Source: Gemmatimonadaceae bacterium (GTDB lineage: Bacteria > Gemmatimonadota > Gemmatimonadetes > Gemmatimonadales > Gemmatimonadaceae). From it: 64,000 bases of DNA. The position numbers were made by a program, and so were the translations under genes. The first letter of the stretch is position 1, and each line of letters begins with the position of its first letter. The notes under the pieces are model-generated. The model was not told where the DNA came from, made no database searches, and worked only from the letters and a program-made list of their open reading frames with translations. Of this stretch, positions 46,190-55,744 are shown piece after piece. The DNA lies in the NCBI GenBank assembly GCA_036273715.1, contig DASUHB010000072.1:62001-126000 (forward strand). Direction: 5' to 3'.

Positions 46190-49006
46190 TCACGCCTTCG
46201 TATTCAGCCAGTTGTCTCCAACGCCGATGTCGACGACGAGCGGAACGGAAAGCTCTGCTGCATGCTCCATCTCGTGACTAACGAGCGCGCACAGCGATTC
46301 GACCTCGTCGGTCGGTGCTTCGAACACCAGCTCATCGTGCACCTGGAGGATCATGGCGGAGCGCGCTCCTCGAGCACGCAGCGCGTGATCGATCCGGATC
46401 ATCGCGATCTTGATGAGATCCGCGGCGGAGCCTTGAATCGGAGAATTGGTGGCGGTGCGCTCGCCGAACTGCCGTATGCTGAAGTTGCGATCGCGCAATT
46501 CCGTGATGTAGCGGCGTCGACCGAACAACGTCTGCACGTACCCGTTTTCGCGCGCGAACGCGACCATCGAATCGAGGTAGACGCGAATGCCGTGGAAGCG
46601 CTCGAAGTACTCGCTGATGAATCGCCGCGCTTCGACGACGTCGATGCGTAGCTGCCGTGACAACGCGTTCGCGCCCTGACCGTATATCGTGGCGAAGTTG
46701 ATTGTCTTGGCGCGCGCGCGCATGTCCGACGTCACATCCTCGATCGGCACGCCGAAAATGATCGACGCTGTTTGGCGATGAATGTCGCCGCCGGCGCGGA
46801 ACGCGTTGACGAATGCCGCATCGTTGGACAGGTGCGCCAGCAGCCGCAGCTCGATCTGTGAGTAATCAGCGGCGAGAAATTTCCAACCCGGCCGTGGCAC
46901 GAAACCGCGTCGAATGTCTCGCCCGAGCTCACGTCGAATCGGAATGTTCTGCAGATTCGGATCGCTCGATGAAAGTCTCCCGGTGCTGGCTACCGTCTGA
47001 TTGAAGGATGTGTGGATCCGACCATCTGTCGGGTGCACCAGTGCCGGCAGCGCATCGAGATATGTACCCTCGAGCTTGGAGAGCTCTCGGTATTCCATGA
47101 GGAGCGAGGGTAGCAGGTGTCCCTGCTCCGCCAACTGCTGCAGCACCGACGCATCCGTCGACGGACCACTCGGCGTCCGTTTGAGAATAGGGAGCTCCAA
47201 CTTCTCGAAGAGGATCTGTCGCAGCTGCGGATTGGAATTGATGTTGAACGGCTCGCCTGCCGCTTCGTAGATCTCCTGCTCCACTCGCTCGCGCTCGCGC
47301 TGGAAGCGCTCCTTGAGCGACGCGAACCACGCGCGATCGATCGAGACCCCCTGCCACTCCATTTCCGCGAGCACCGCAGAGAGCGGAAGCTCGATCTCGC
47401 ACATGAGGTTCGTCAGCGCGTATGCGTCGAGCTGGGGTTGGAAGACCGCGCGAAGGCGCAGCGTCATGTCCGCATCTTCGCACGAGTAGTCGCGCGCGGC
47501 ATTGACGGCACACTCGTCGTATGGGACGAAGTTCCGGCCCTTTCCGCACAGGTCTTCGTACGACGTCATCTTGTGGTCGAGGAACTCGAGGGCGAGCACA
47601 TCCAAGCCGTGCGAGCGCCGCCCGGGATCGAGCACGTAGCTGGCGATCATCGTGTCAAAGTCGACGCCGGCTAACCTAACGCCAGCGCGCCGGAGCACGA
47701 GCGAGTCGTACTTGGCGTTGTGCGCCGTCTTACGGAGGCCCGGATCCTCGAGCAGAGCGCGCAGCGGAGCCATCGGGTCGGAGTCGAGCGGCGGCAGGTT
47801 GCGAATCGCTGCCGCAGATGCATCGGCGGCGCTCGCCGGCGCGCTGTCGGGCAATAGCTCCTGCTGCGCCGGACGATGCGGCCGGTGACGGAACGGCAGG
47901 TAATACGCCTCGCCGGGCGCGAGCGCGATCGACAGTCCGACTAACGTGGATCGGAGCGGGTCGATGGACAGTGGGCTCCCGGGTTCGACCACGGCTTCCA
48001 CGTCGACCGCGATGTAGGAGGCGGACCGCACCCGCGCGTACAGCGTCTCGAGGTCGTCGACGCTGTCGATCGTGGCGTACCGTGCCCGTTCGACGGGGCG
48101 CGCGGCGGCCGTCGCATGCTCCTTGGCGAGCGAGTGGAATTCCAGCTCGACGAAGAGCTCTTTCAGGCGCGCATGATCCGGCTCGGAGACGTGCATCGCC
48201 GCGAGGTCCAGCGAGATCGGCAAATCCTCACGAATTGTTACTAATTCCTTGGACAGGCGCGCGGCTTCGGCTTGTGTGAGCAGCGCTTCGCGCGGACGCT
48301 TCTTGGTGATCGAGGTGGCGTTCGCCAGGATGTTCTCGAGCGATCCGTACGTCGCCACGAGCTCGGCTGCGGTCTTGTCGCCGATGCCTTTGACGCCGGG
48401 TATGTTGTCCGACGAGTCGCCGACGAGGGCGAGATAGTCAATGACGCGATCGGCGGGGACACCGAGTCGCTCGGATGCATTCTCGGTTGTCACCCATTGT
48501 TCTTCGACGGCAGCGGCGCCGCCTCGACCTGGATTGAGCAGCAGGACGCCGGGGCGGACGAGCTGCTGGAAGTCTTTGTCGCCCGAGACGACAACGACCT
48601 CAAGACCGGCTTCGAGACCCAGTCGCGCCATCGTGCCGATGACGTCATCGGCCTCGTAGCCTTTGAGCGTGATGACGGGGACGTTGTACGCATCGAGCAA
48701 GCTTGCGATGCGTTCCATGCCGCGATCGAAATCCGCTTGGAGTTCTTCGCCGAGTTTTTCGCGGGTTGCCTTGTAGGCCGGATAGCGTTCGTGGCGGAAC
48801 GAGAGACCGGAGTCGTGCACCCACCCGAGATAGGCGGGCTTGTGCGTGGCGAGCAGTCGCTGAAGGAAGTTCACCACGCCCCAGGCAGCCGAGGTGTTTT
48901 CACCGCGGCTGGTCGTGAGGGGGCGAGAGATCAGAGCGAAGAACGCGCGATAGATGAGGGCGTAGCCATCCACGAGGAAGAGGCGGCCTGCTGATTTGTT
49001 CGGCAT
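46190..49006 (-). CDS. polA: DNA polymerase I
   Basis: 938 aa from the ATG at 49004-49006 (the frame to 49147 would translate a terminator hairpin). The 5'-nuclease domain starts LFLVDGYALIYRAFFA, with GYEADDVIGT and VSGDKDFQQL. The 3'-5' exonuclease domain keeps its acidic residues (AVDVEA, HNAKYDSL, YSCEDADMTL), so proofreading looks intact. The polymerase domain has motif A DYSQIELRLLAHLS, motif B RAKTINFATIYGQG and motif C QVHDELVFE. Full-length, all three activities expected. No operon partner. Confidence 0.96.
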   Translation of the reverse strand: MPNKSAGRLFLVDGYALIYRAFFALISRPLTTSRGENTSAAWGVVNFLQRLLATHKPAYLGWVHDSGLSFRHERYPAYKATREKLGEELQADFDRGMERIASLLDAYNVPVITLKGYEADDVIGTMARLGLEAGLEVVVVSGDKDFQQLVRPGVLLLNPGRGGAAAVEEQWVTTENASERLGVPADRVIDYLALVGDSSDNIPGVKGIGDKTAAELVATYGSLENILANATSITKKRPREALLTQAEAARLSKELVTIREDLPISLDLAAMHVSEPDHARLKELFVELEFHSLAKEHATAAARPVERARYATIDSVDDLETLYARVRSASYIAVDVEAVVEPGSPLSIDPLRSTLVGLSIALAPGEAYYLPFRHRPHRPAQQELLPDSAPASAADASAAAIRNLPPLDSDPMAPLRALLEDPGLRKTAHNAKYDSLVLRRAGVRLAGVDFDTMIASYVLDPGRRSHGLDVLALEFLDHKMTSYEDLCGKGRNFVPYDECAVNAARDYSCEDADMTLRLRAVFQPQLDAYALTNLMCEIELPLSAVLAEMEWQGVSIDRAWFASLKERFQRERERVEQEIYEAAGEPFNINSNPQLRQILFEKLELPILKRTPSGPSTDASVLQQLAEQGHLLPSLLMEYRELSKLEGTYLDALPALVHPTDGRIHTSFNQTVASTGRLSSSDPNLQNIPIRRELGRDIRRGFVPRPGWKFLAADYSQIELRLLAHLSNDAAFVNAFRAGGDIHRQTASIIFGVPIEDVTSDMRARAKTINFATIYGQGANALSRQLRIDVVEARRFISEYFERFHGIRVYLDSMVAFARENGYVQTLFGRRRYITELRDRNFSIRQFGERTATNSPIQGSAADLIKIAMIRIDHALRARGARSAMILQVHDELVFEAPTDEVESLCALVSHEMEHAAELSVPLVVDIGVGDNWLNTKA

Positions 49007-49083
49007 GATCGAAAGGTCGCCCGAGCATCTGGGAGAAACCAGGGACGCAGTCGTCGCGGAGCGGTGGGACAACGTACGAAAAA

Positions 49084-49125
49084 GGCGAATCCGATCTGCG
49101 ATGAGCGTCGCAGATCGGATTCGCC
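49084..49125 (-). terminator. Strong hairpin terminator after cold-shock gene
   Basis: Perfect 18-bp stem (49084-49101 with 49108-49125), 6-nt loop TGAGCG, followed on the minus strand by TTTTT. It lies between the cold-shock gene and polA; it could also shape the polA leader. Confidence 0.85.
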
Positions 49126-49211
49126 CGAGCCGGTCTCCAGACACCAACGCCTGCCACGCGTGGCGGCAGGCGGAAGCGGGGATCGAATGGCCCGTGAGTT
49201 CGAGAACGCGT

Positions 49212-49415
49212 CTAGCTGACTCGCTGAACGTTGGCGGCGTGCAGACCTTTGTCGCCGGTCTTGATCTCGAACTCGACCTCTTGTCCTTCAGTTAGCGTCT
49301 TGAAGCCGTCCATGGCGATTGCCGAGAAGTGCACGAAGACGTCTTCACCGCTTTCCTGTTCAATGAAGCCGTACCCCTTCGCGTCATTGAACCACTTCAC
49401 TTTCCCTCTGGCCAT
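49212..49415 (-). CDS. Cold-shock protein (CspA family)
   Basis: 67 aa OB-fold RNA chaperone. [20 protein letters not shown] contains RNP1 (KGYGFI), and DVFVHFSAI is RNP2. The ATG at 49413-49415 has an ideal AGGAGG upstream. The promoter (49495-49523) leaves a 5' leader of about 70 nt, which in this family often controls translation. Monocistronic, with its own terminator. Confidence 0.95.
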   Translation of the reverse strand: MARGKVKWFNDAKGYGFIEQESGEDVFVHFSAIAMDGFKTLTEGQEVEFEIKTGDKGLHAANVQRVS

Positions 49416-49494
49416 TCGAGCAGCCTCCTGCGGGGTGAAACGGATCCTGCACGGCGTTGTGCGGGGCAAGGCCGGCGGCGGCTTTGCGGGCGCC

Positions 49495-49523
49495 TATATA
49501 GTCTCGACCTGCGATTTTGTCAA
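49495..49523 (-). promoter_or_regulatory. Consensus sigma70 promoter of cold-shock gene
   Basis: On the minus strand: TTGACA (49523-49518), 17-bp spacer, TATATA (49500-49495). One of the best promoters in the window. Confidence 0.88.
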
Positions 49524-49926
49524 GAGAACGCCATGCGGCACAAGAAGATACATATTCGGTGATTCGCGAGTCCGGGCCAGGGTGCGTTAGGCATAGGCGG
49601 TGGCGCTGATGTGGGGGGGTTGCGCCGGGGTGAGCGAGCGTGCGGGGAGCCGCCGCGGAATCAGGATCGGCAGCATGTAGCTTTATCGCGACAGCATAGC
49701 GCCTGTTTAGCGATATTCGTGGAACATATTTGGTGGAAATAGGCCAGGCGAGCAGATTCGCGTGCCGGTGGCTTCGCGGCGAAAGTCAGCAGTAACGGGT
49801 GAGTCTGCGGGTGCTACGGTCGGCGCACGCGCGATGTTGCACGAGGCAGTGTTCTGTCCTACAGCTGTCGATCTTCGACGCGGATCGTGCTTGCTGCGTT
49901 ATTGGAGTCCAGTTAGCTTCGCCGGC
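49524..49926. other. Intergenic region upstream of Ser/Thr kinase
   Basis: About 400 bp. The 3' half is in frame with the kinase from 49762, but that leader looks non-coding. It holds one GTTAGGC copy (49586) and a relatively AT-rich block (about 49676-49745) that probably contains the kinase promoter. I see no RNA gene or clear operator. Confidence 0.4.
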
Positions 49927-50853
49927 GTGAGTCGCGAGAACCTCTCAGGTACGACAATCGCAGGATACACGCTCCACGATATGGTCGGCGAAGGAGGAAC
50001 GGCGGTTGTGTACCGCGCCGATCATCCGCAGCACGGCACAGTCGCGGTCAAGGTGTTGCGCGAGAAACTGCGGAACGACAAGACGGCCGTCGCGCGGTTT
50101 TTGCGCGAAGCGACCTACGGTACCAAGGTCAACCATCCAAACGTCGTCCGGACCATCGAGATAGGCGAGGCTCGGCCCGGGCTGCACTTCCTGGCCACCG
50201 AGTGGGCGCCGGGCGAGTTGCTTGAGAAGTATGCGAAGCGGCATGCGCCGCTTCCTCCGGCCGAGGTGGCGGGCATCGTCCAGCAGATCGCAGAGGCGGT
50301 ACACGCCGCGCATTCGGCCGGGATCATTCATCGCGATCTCAAGCCAGACAACTTGATGTACGATGCGCCGACGAAGCGGGCCAAGCTGCTGGATTTCGGC
50401 ATCGCCGCGCAGACGGATCTCGCTCCCGACGAGCGCCTAACGCGCGCCGGATTTTTCGTCGGAACGCTCATGTACGTGGCGCCGGAGGCACTGTCCGGCC
50501 AGTTGGTCACGGCGGCCGCGGATCAGTACAGCCTGGCGACGATCGCCTACTACCTGTTGTCCGGAGCGTTGCCCTACACGGCGAAGTCGCAGCGGGAGAT
50601 GTTCACGCAGCTGCTTTCGCAGCCGCCGATTCCGCTGCTCGCGTCGCGCAAGGGGCTCGAGGTTTCGCCGGCGGTCGACGCGGTGGTCATGAAAGGACTG
50701 GCGCGGAATCCGACGGATCGGTATCCGGACACGCTGTCGTTCGCGAACGCGCTGCGCGAAGCGGTCGAGGCGCCGCCGGCGCGGAAGGACGGATTGCTTC
50801 GCCGGGTGCGGTCGCTTCTGCGCCGAGACGATCCCGAGGCGCCGCCGGCCTAG
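49927..50853 (+). CDS. Serine/threonine protein kinase (Hanks type)
   Basis: 308 aa from the GTG at 49927, which gives a start just before the domain (SGTTIAGYTLHDMVGEGGTAVVYRA); an in-frame ATG at 49762 is possible. Catalytic features: glycine loop GEGGTAVVY, VAVKVL lysine, HRDLKPDN loop, DFG and APE (YVAPEAL). No transmembrane helix or PASTA repeats, so a cytoplasmic kinase with a short basic C-tail (LLRRVRSLLRRD). Its TAG stop shares the palindrome CTAG with the stop of the convergent histidine kinase. Confidence 0.9.
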   Translation: MSRENLSGTTIAGYTLHDMVGEGGTAVVYRADHPQHGTVAVKVLREKLRNDKTAVARFLREATYGTKVNHPNVVRTIEIGEARPGLHFLATEWAPGELLEKYAKRHAPLPPAEVAGIVQQIAEAVHAAHSAGIIHRDLKPDNLMYDAPTKRAKLLDFGIAAQTDLAPDERLTRAGFFVGTLMYVAPEALSGQLVTAAADQYSLATIAYYLLSGALPYTAKSQREMFTQLLSQPPIPLLASRKGLEVSPAVDAVVMKGLARNPTDRYPDTLSFANALREAVEAPPARKDGLLRRVRSLLRRDDPEAPPA

Positions 50854-52670
50854 CCGGCCGACGTGGTGCGCGCGGGGGTTCCGGCGTCGGCCGGCGCGTC
50901 TCCCGGCGGCACGCCGCGCGCGGGCTCCTGCTCGACCGGGATCCAGACGGTGAACGTCGAGCCATGGCCCAACTCGCTCTCGATCGAGATGTCTCCGCCT
51001 AACAAACGGGCGAGACGGCGCGAGATGGCAAGGCCCAGTCCGGTGCCGCGATGGATCGAATCCCCTCGGGGCCCCGCGTTCACCTGCTCGAATTCGCCGA
51101 AAATGCGCTCGCGTTCGTTAGGCGCGATGCCGATACCGGAGTCGGAGACGTCGAGTGCGATCCATCCGCCAGGTGGGCGCGAGCCCTCGATGGCCGGCGG
51201 CGGACCGAACGGCGCCGGTGGCGCCGCGGGCGGCACCGCGGCGGTGAGCTGCGAAGCGACGTAGATGAGCGGCCGGGTGACCGCCCCGTGACTAACGCTA
51301 GGCGGAGGGGGCGGCGGCTCCAGATGGCGGGCGCGGATCGTGATGGCGCCCGACGGCGTGAACTTGGTCGCGTTGCTCAGCAAGTTCATGAGGATCTGCC
51401 GCAGATGCATGGGGTCGGTGCGCACGCGCGGGAGCGTGGCACTCACGGCAATCTGGAAATCCAGTCCGCGCTCGGCGATGAGGGGCTCGACCTCACTAGC
51501 AACCGTCAGGACGAAGGCGCGGAGGTCGATCGATTCCCGATGCACCTCGAGGCGGCCGGCCGCCATCTTGGCCAGATCGAGGATTTGATCCACGAGCAGC
51601 CGGAGGTGGCCGGCAGACGCGGCGATGCGCTCGACCGGCGAGATCTGACGTTGGGCGAGCTCGCCGTAGACCCCGTCTCGCAGCAGTTCGACGAATCCGA
51701 CGATGGCGTTGAGCGGCGTCCGCAGCTCGTGTGAGACATTCGCGAGAAACTCGCTCTTGGATCTGTTTGCGCGCAACAATTCCGCGGACAAGCGTTCGAG
51801 CTCCGCGGACCGCTCGGAGAGTCGAATGCCCTGTCGGCGCTCGTGCAGCAACATGACGATGAGCGCGCCGAGCGTCGCCAGACCGATGCCCCAGACGAGC
51901 GGACGAACGTTGGCGTAGCCGGATCGACGCATCACGACGACCCGCCACTCGCCACCGCCCGGCACCGGCAACGTCGACGATGCGGTGTCCACGCTGGCTG
52001 AGCGTGCAAGCAGGCGCGGCGTCGCGCCGATGGTGTCGGTGTTCGCGAGAATAACGAGCTGACCGCGGACGCGCGGACGCGCTTGCGATACGCTCGCGAG
52101 GATTGCGTCAGTCGTGACGCTGCCGCCGGCGAATCCGCGAAAGCTGGTGCCGACGTAGATCGGCTGGAGCATCAACACGGCCCGCTCGCCCGTGACCATG
52201 GGTCCTGCTTTCGACACCTGGCCTCTGTGCGTCGCGCGGGCGGCGGCGGCGAGACGACCGAGGCCGAGGGCCGAGATGGTGTCAATGTCCAGGCCTTGGG
52301 CGAGCGGCGGCGACGGCCGGCCGAAGAGATGCTGCTCGCGGACTCGACCCGCGGTGTCCGTGATCCAGATTCGACGAAACGAATTTGCGTACTGCGTCAT
52401 GGAACTCACGAGCGATTCGAACTGCTCGCCCCGGACGACGCGCGTCGTATCGAGATAGAGCCCGCGAATCGATTGCAGCGCTTCCGTGTGCACGGCGAGA
52501 AATCCGCCGACGAGCGCTGCCGATTCGGCGGCTTCGACTTGAACCTGTGCGCGATTCGAGGTCGACAGCGAGCGATCGACCGCGTACAAGCCAGCAAGCG
52601 CAAAGATGAGCGCGAGTGACAACGCGATCGACGACGCGCGAAGACGAACGGCTCGAGTCGACAGGTACAT
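50850..52670 (-). CDS. Membrane sensor histidine kinase
   Basis: 606 aa from the ATG at 52668-52670. TM1 (about 10-30), an extracytoplasmic sensor of about 230 residues (CHASE-like size, no motif recognised), TM2 (about 262-283), coiled coil, then HisKA (FLANVSHELRTPLNAIVGF, phospho-acceptor His) and HATPase_c with N box NLLSNATKFT, G1 DVSDSGIGI and GTGLGLAISRRLA. A Pro-rich insertion (PPPPPSVSHG...) lies inside the ATPase domain. No response regulator gene is adjacent, so an orphan kinase. Confidence 0.9.
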   Translation of the reverse strand: MYLSTRAVRLRASSIALSLALIFALAGLYAVDRSLSTSNRAQVQVEAAESAALVGGFLAVHTEALQSIRGLYLDTTRVVRGEQFESLVSSMTQYANSFRRIWITDTAGRVREQHLFGRPSPPLAQGLDIDTISALGLGRLAAAARATHRGQVSKAGPMVTGERAVLMLQPIYVGTSFRGFAGGSVTTDAILASVSQARPRVRGQLVILANTDTIGATPRLLARSASVDTASSTLPVPGGGEWRVVVMRRSGYANVRPLVWGIGLATLGALIVMLLHERRQGIRLSERSAELERLSAELLRANRSKSEFLANVSHELRTPLNAIVGFVELLRDGVYGELAQRQISPVERIAASAGHLRLLVDQILDLAKMAAGRLEVHRESIDLRAFVLTVASEVEPLIAERGLDFQIAVSATLPRVRTDPMHLRQILMNLLSNATKFTPSGAITIRARHLEPPPPPPSVSHGAVTRPLIYVASQLTAAVPPAAPPAPFGPPPAIEGSRPPGGWIALDVSDSGIGIAPNERERIFGEFEQVNAGPRGDSIHRGTGLGLAISRRLARLLGGDISIESELGHGSTFTVWIPVEQEPARGVPPGDAPADAGTPARTTSAG

Positions 52671-52760
52671 GAGAAGCGCGCCAGAAGAGCGAAGTCGCTC
52701 GCGGCGCAGTGTTCTCGCACGTCGATTGACGTCGAAGATACGCGCCGGTAAGCTACGGCC

Positions 52761-53327
52761 ATGACCGACCAAGAACGACTGGTTGCTCTGCTCGCGACAC
52801 GATCGGCGAGACGTGGGCAGTTCGTTCTTGCTTCGGGCCGCTCGTCAACACTGTATATCGACGCCCGGCTGACGACAATGAGCCCGGAGGGTTTGGTGCT
52901 CATCGGGTCGCTTGGGCTTGCCTTGCTCGACGACCGCGGTTGGGATGTCGACAGCATCGGTGGCTTGACGCTTGGCGCTGATCCGATTTCATACGCGATC
53001 AGCTATGCAAGCGCGTGCTCCGCGCATCCTCGACGCGCTTTCTCTGTGCGCAAGGAAGCCAAAGCGCATGGCACCGGGAAGCTCATCGAGGGGCCGTTTG
53101 CATCGGGGGATCGCGTTGCCGTCATCGAGGACGTGATCACGACCGGTAGCTCTGCGCTGCGCGCAATCGATGCGGTGCAGGCCGCAGGAGGGACCGTGGT
53201 TGGCGTGTTGGCGTTGGTCGATCGTGAGGAAGGCGGACGCGAGACGATCGAAGCGCGCGGCGTGCCGGTTGCTCCACTCGTTCGTGCTCACGACATCGTA
53301 GCGCGACTGGGCCCCGTTTCGCCGTAG
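52761..53327 (+). CDS. pyrE: Orotate phosphoribosyltransferase
   Basis: 188 aa. Converts orotate and PRPP to OMP in pyrimidine synthesis. The PRPP loop VAVIEDVITTGSSAL is clear; FSVRKEAKAHGTGKLIEG is the flexible catalytic loop and LASGRSSTLYIDAR the N-terminal substrate segment. ATG at 52761. Its 3' end overlaps the convergent AraC-type gene by 40 nt. No other pyrimidine genes are near. Confidence 0.93.
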   Translation: MTDQERLVALLATRSARRGQFVLASGRSSTLYIDARLTTMSPEGLVLIGSLGLALLDDRGWDVDSIGGLTLGADPISYAISYASACSAHPRRAFSVRKEAKAHGTGKLIEGPFASGDRVAVIEDVITTGSSALRAIDAVQAAGGTVVGVLALVDREEGGRETIEARGVPVAPLVRAHDIVARLGPVSP

Positions 53328-54226
53328 TCGTCCGACGAGTTTGCTCGTTCCTGCTGCGCGCCCGCGGGCACGAGCGCGCGCGAGGCGAGCGGGTCGAACG
53401 TTCTCAGCGTCGCCAAATGCGGTCGCACGAGCTCATCGCGAAACCGCAGCAGCATGCCTTCACCGTTGTATCGCTCGCGGAACTCGAGTGCGGTGAGTCC
53501 GATGAGCATGCGCACATGTCGACCGAAGCTCTGCGGCGACGAGTAGTCCATCCGATCTGACACGCTCGCCACGGACAGTCCGGGATTCTCGAAAGCTCGG
53601 GCGGCGCGCACCAAGCGCGCCATGGCCAGGTATCGTTTTGGTGATGGGAGGCCGGCGCGGAAGAAGCGGCTCATGAGGGTGGTGGGCAGTACGAGTAGAC
53701 GCGTCGCAAGCGCGCGGACACTCGAGGTGCTCGTAGCGCCATCGAACAGCGACGCAAAGAATCGCCAGCATCCGTCGGGCACACCGATGAGATCGAGCGA
53801 GAGCTGACCGATAGCGAGTTGATCGATGTCACTGAAGAATTGGTTAGACAGCAAGTCCCGCAGTTGGCCCCAGCCTTCGGGTTGTCGAACGTCGACCAAC
53901 GACTTGACTCCTGAGTGACCGAGTCCGAGGACGGCGCGCGGAGTGTCGCGATGCTCGAGGGAGAGGAGCGCGACGGCGGTGATGCGCGGGAACTCGCGGA
54001 CGAGCCGAGCGACGGCGCACAATTCTTCTTCACCGCAACGGGCAACGGAGAGCACCACGGCGCCGGCACGCTGATCGCGAAGGTCCTCGAACACGTCATC
54101 GAGCGAATCGCGGTGTAGCGCTCGGTAGCGGCCCTCGCCTGCAGCGTCGACTCGCGTGCGTTCGACCGGGAGCAAGACGGTCGTGACGGGTTCCAATGGC
54201 GTCGGCGTGAAGGCGGTGGGATGCAC
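53288..54226 (-). CDS. AraC-type helix-turn-helix regulator
   Basis: 312 aa. GTG at 54224-54226 with GGAGGT four nucleotides upstream; the frame to 54277 lacks this. The C-terminal AraC HTH pair is near residues 205-285: AMARLVRAARAFENPGLSVASVSDRMDYSSPQSFGRHVR, then TALEFRERY. The N-terminal 180 residues are not the usual cupin; they resemble a degenerate receiver-like domain (VVLSVARCGEEEL, VALLSLEHRD). Target unknown. Confidence 0.75.
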   Translation of the reverse strand: MHPTAFTPTPLEPVTTVLLPVERTRVDAAGEGRYRALHRDSLDDVFEDLRDQRAGAVVLSVARCGEEELCAVARLVREFPRITAVALLSLEHRDTPRAVLGLGHSGVKSLVDVRQPEGWGQLRDLLSNQFFSDIDQLAIGQLSLDLIGVPDGCWRFFASLFDGATSTSSVRALATRLLVLPTTLMSRFFRAGLPSPKRYLAMARLVRAARAFENPGLSVASVSDRMDYSSPQSFGRHVRMLIGLTALEFRERYNGEGMLLRFRDELVRPHLATLRTFDPLASRALVPAGAQQERANSSDDYGETGPSRATMS

Positions 54227-54351
54227 GGCAACCTCCGGTGGCGAATCGTGGTGTGTGCGAATGAGGCACGGGCACACGATCGTTCCCCGCGTCAGCGAGG
54301 CGTCACATGGTCAATGGCGTGGTCATTCGGGGGACGGTATCTTTCGTGAGG

Positions 54352-54720
54352 TGCGAGGCCGGCCGGACGGTCGCGCGGGGCGTGAGCTTCGCGAGGAAAG
54401 TCCGGGCTCCGTAGGGCGGACCGCCAGCTAACGGCTGGGCGCTGCGCAGCAGCGACGGAAAGTGCCACAGAAAACAGACCGCCGGCGGATGATTGCCGGT
54501 AAGGGTGAAACGGCGGGGTAAGAGCCCACCGCGCATCTGGCAACAGGTGCGGCACGGTAAACCCCGGTCGGAGCAAGGCCGAATAGGCGGCGAGAGATGG
54601 CCCGTCTCGTCAAAGACGCCGCGGGTAGGCTGCTCGAGGTCGTGAGCGATCACGATCCTAGAGGAATGACCGTCCGGACGACATCGTCCGACAGAACCCG
54701 GCTTACAGGCCGGTCTCGCT
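54352..54720 (+). ncRNA. rnpB: RNase P RNA, bacterial type A
   Basis: About 370 nt. Conserved core elements are in order: GAGGAAAGTCCGGGC near 54400, the AACGGCTGGGC stem, AGGGTGAAACGG followed by GGTAAGAGCCCACC, ATCTGGCAACAGG, and ACAGAACCCGGCTTACA near the 3' end. P1 forms between GCGAGGCCGG (from 54353) and CCGGTCTCGC (54710-54719). The catalytic RNA for tRNA 5' maturation; its protein partner rnpA is at 58905. A terminator follows. Confidence 0.95.
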
Positions 54721-54724
54721 CCAT

Positions 54725-54769
54725 GCAGCCTCTCGTGAGTTCGTCGGCGCGGGAGGCTGCGTTTTTTTT
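54725..54769 (+). terminator. Terminator of RNase P RNA gene
   Basis: Stem GCAGCCTC (54725-54732) with GAGGCTGC (54753-54760), followed by G and eight T (54762-54769). Confidence 0.9.
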
Positions 54770-54817
54770 GGCGAACGACGAGGGTTGAACGTGGCCGCGT
54801 GTCACATCGGGGGGTCC

Positions 54818-55732
54818 GTGGAACGTCAGATCGGATTGGCGGGCGGCGCGCTGGCTGTGATGTGCGTCGCGTGCTCGACGACGCCTAACGTGGCCAAGGC
54901 ACCCGCGCCGGCTCCGACGCCGGCGAAGCGTGAATCAACCACCGTTCGACCGGCGGTGCGCGAATGGACGATTCGGCGCGCGACGGGCACCTGGCGGTAC
55001 AGGCTCGAGGGAAACGCGACGGTGGTGTTGGCGAGCGACTCTTCGACTCCGGCGGCGCCGATTCACACGATGGCGGAGTATTCGTTGACGGTCGATTCGA
55101 CCGGCGGCGGATCGGCGTACAGCATCACGGGTCGGGTCGACTCGTCGACACTGACCGCGGGCGGGCGCGTCCCCCCGCGGCCGGCCGACTCCACGCTCAC
55201 CACGTTCTCAGCGCGGCTCGATTCGGCGACCGGCCTAACGGACGTCGCACTGGGCGGCGGTGCGCGCGCGACGTGTGCTGGAGGCGTGACGCCGACGGTG
55301 GCAGCGGGGTTGACGCTGCTCGTGTCCACGCCATCGCATCTGCAACAGGGCACGGTCTGGCACGACTCGACGTCGACGACGACGTGTCGCGGAACCGTGG
55401 CGGTGGTGTCGAAAGTGTCGCGAACGTTTCAGTTGGTCGACACGGCCACGTGGAACGGGCAGTCGGTGCTACGTGTGAACGTGACGTCGACGTCGACCGT
55501 CGACGGACAAGGTCTTGCCTCCGCGGCGGGCGACAGCATCTGGGTGACCGGCACCGGCACATCGTCGGGCACGCTGCTGCTCGATCCGTTGGGGATGATG
55601 CCGGTGTGGTCGACGATGACGGGCAACTCCGGGATTGCCGTGCGAAGTCACGAGACCACGCTGCCGTTCAAGCAGCAGGTGACCGATACGACGACGATGC
55701 TCGATTATCGGCCGGGCACCGGCCGGCCATGA
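54818..55732 (+). CDS. Ser/Thr-rich lipoprotein of unknown function
   Basis: 304 aa from the GTG at 54818, which follows a G-rich ribosome site and yields a standard signal peptide (MERQIGLAGGALAVMCVAC) with lipobox Cys; in-frame upstream starts at 54785 and 54791 are possible. The mature protein is rich in Thr and Ser with many beta-strand-like segments (TWRYRLEGNATVVL, AEYSLTVDSTGGGSAYSI). No recognised family. It follows rnpB on the same strand and is convergent with dnaN (12 nt). Confidence 0.6.
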   Translation: MERQIGLAGGALAVMCVACSTTPNVAKAPAPAPTPAKRESTTVRPAVREWTIRRATGTWRYRLEGNATVVLASDSSTPAAPIHTMAEYSLTVDSTGGGSAYSITGRVDSSTLTAGGRVPPRPADSTLTTFSARLDSATGLTDVALGGGARATCAGGVTPTVAAGLTLLVSTPSHLQQGTVWHDSTSTTTCRGTVAVVSKVSRTFQLVDTATWNGQSVLRVNVTSTSTVDGQGLASAAGDSIWVTGTGTSSGTLLLDPLGMMPVWSTMTGNSGIAVRSHETTLPFKQQVTDTTTMLDYRPGTGRP

Positions 55733-55744
55733 CGCGCGTTTGCG

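Noticed and set aside
54303-54653. Open frames antisense to the RNase P RNA gene
   Set aside because: They overlap the conserved RNA core, whose structure fully explains the sequence.
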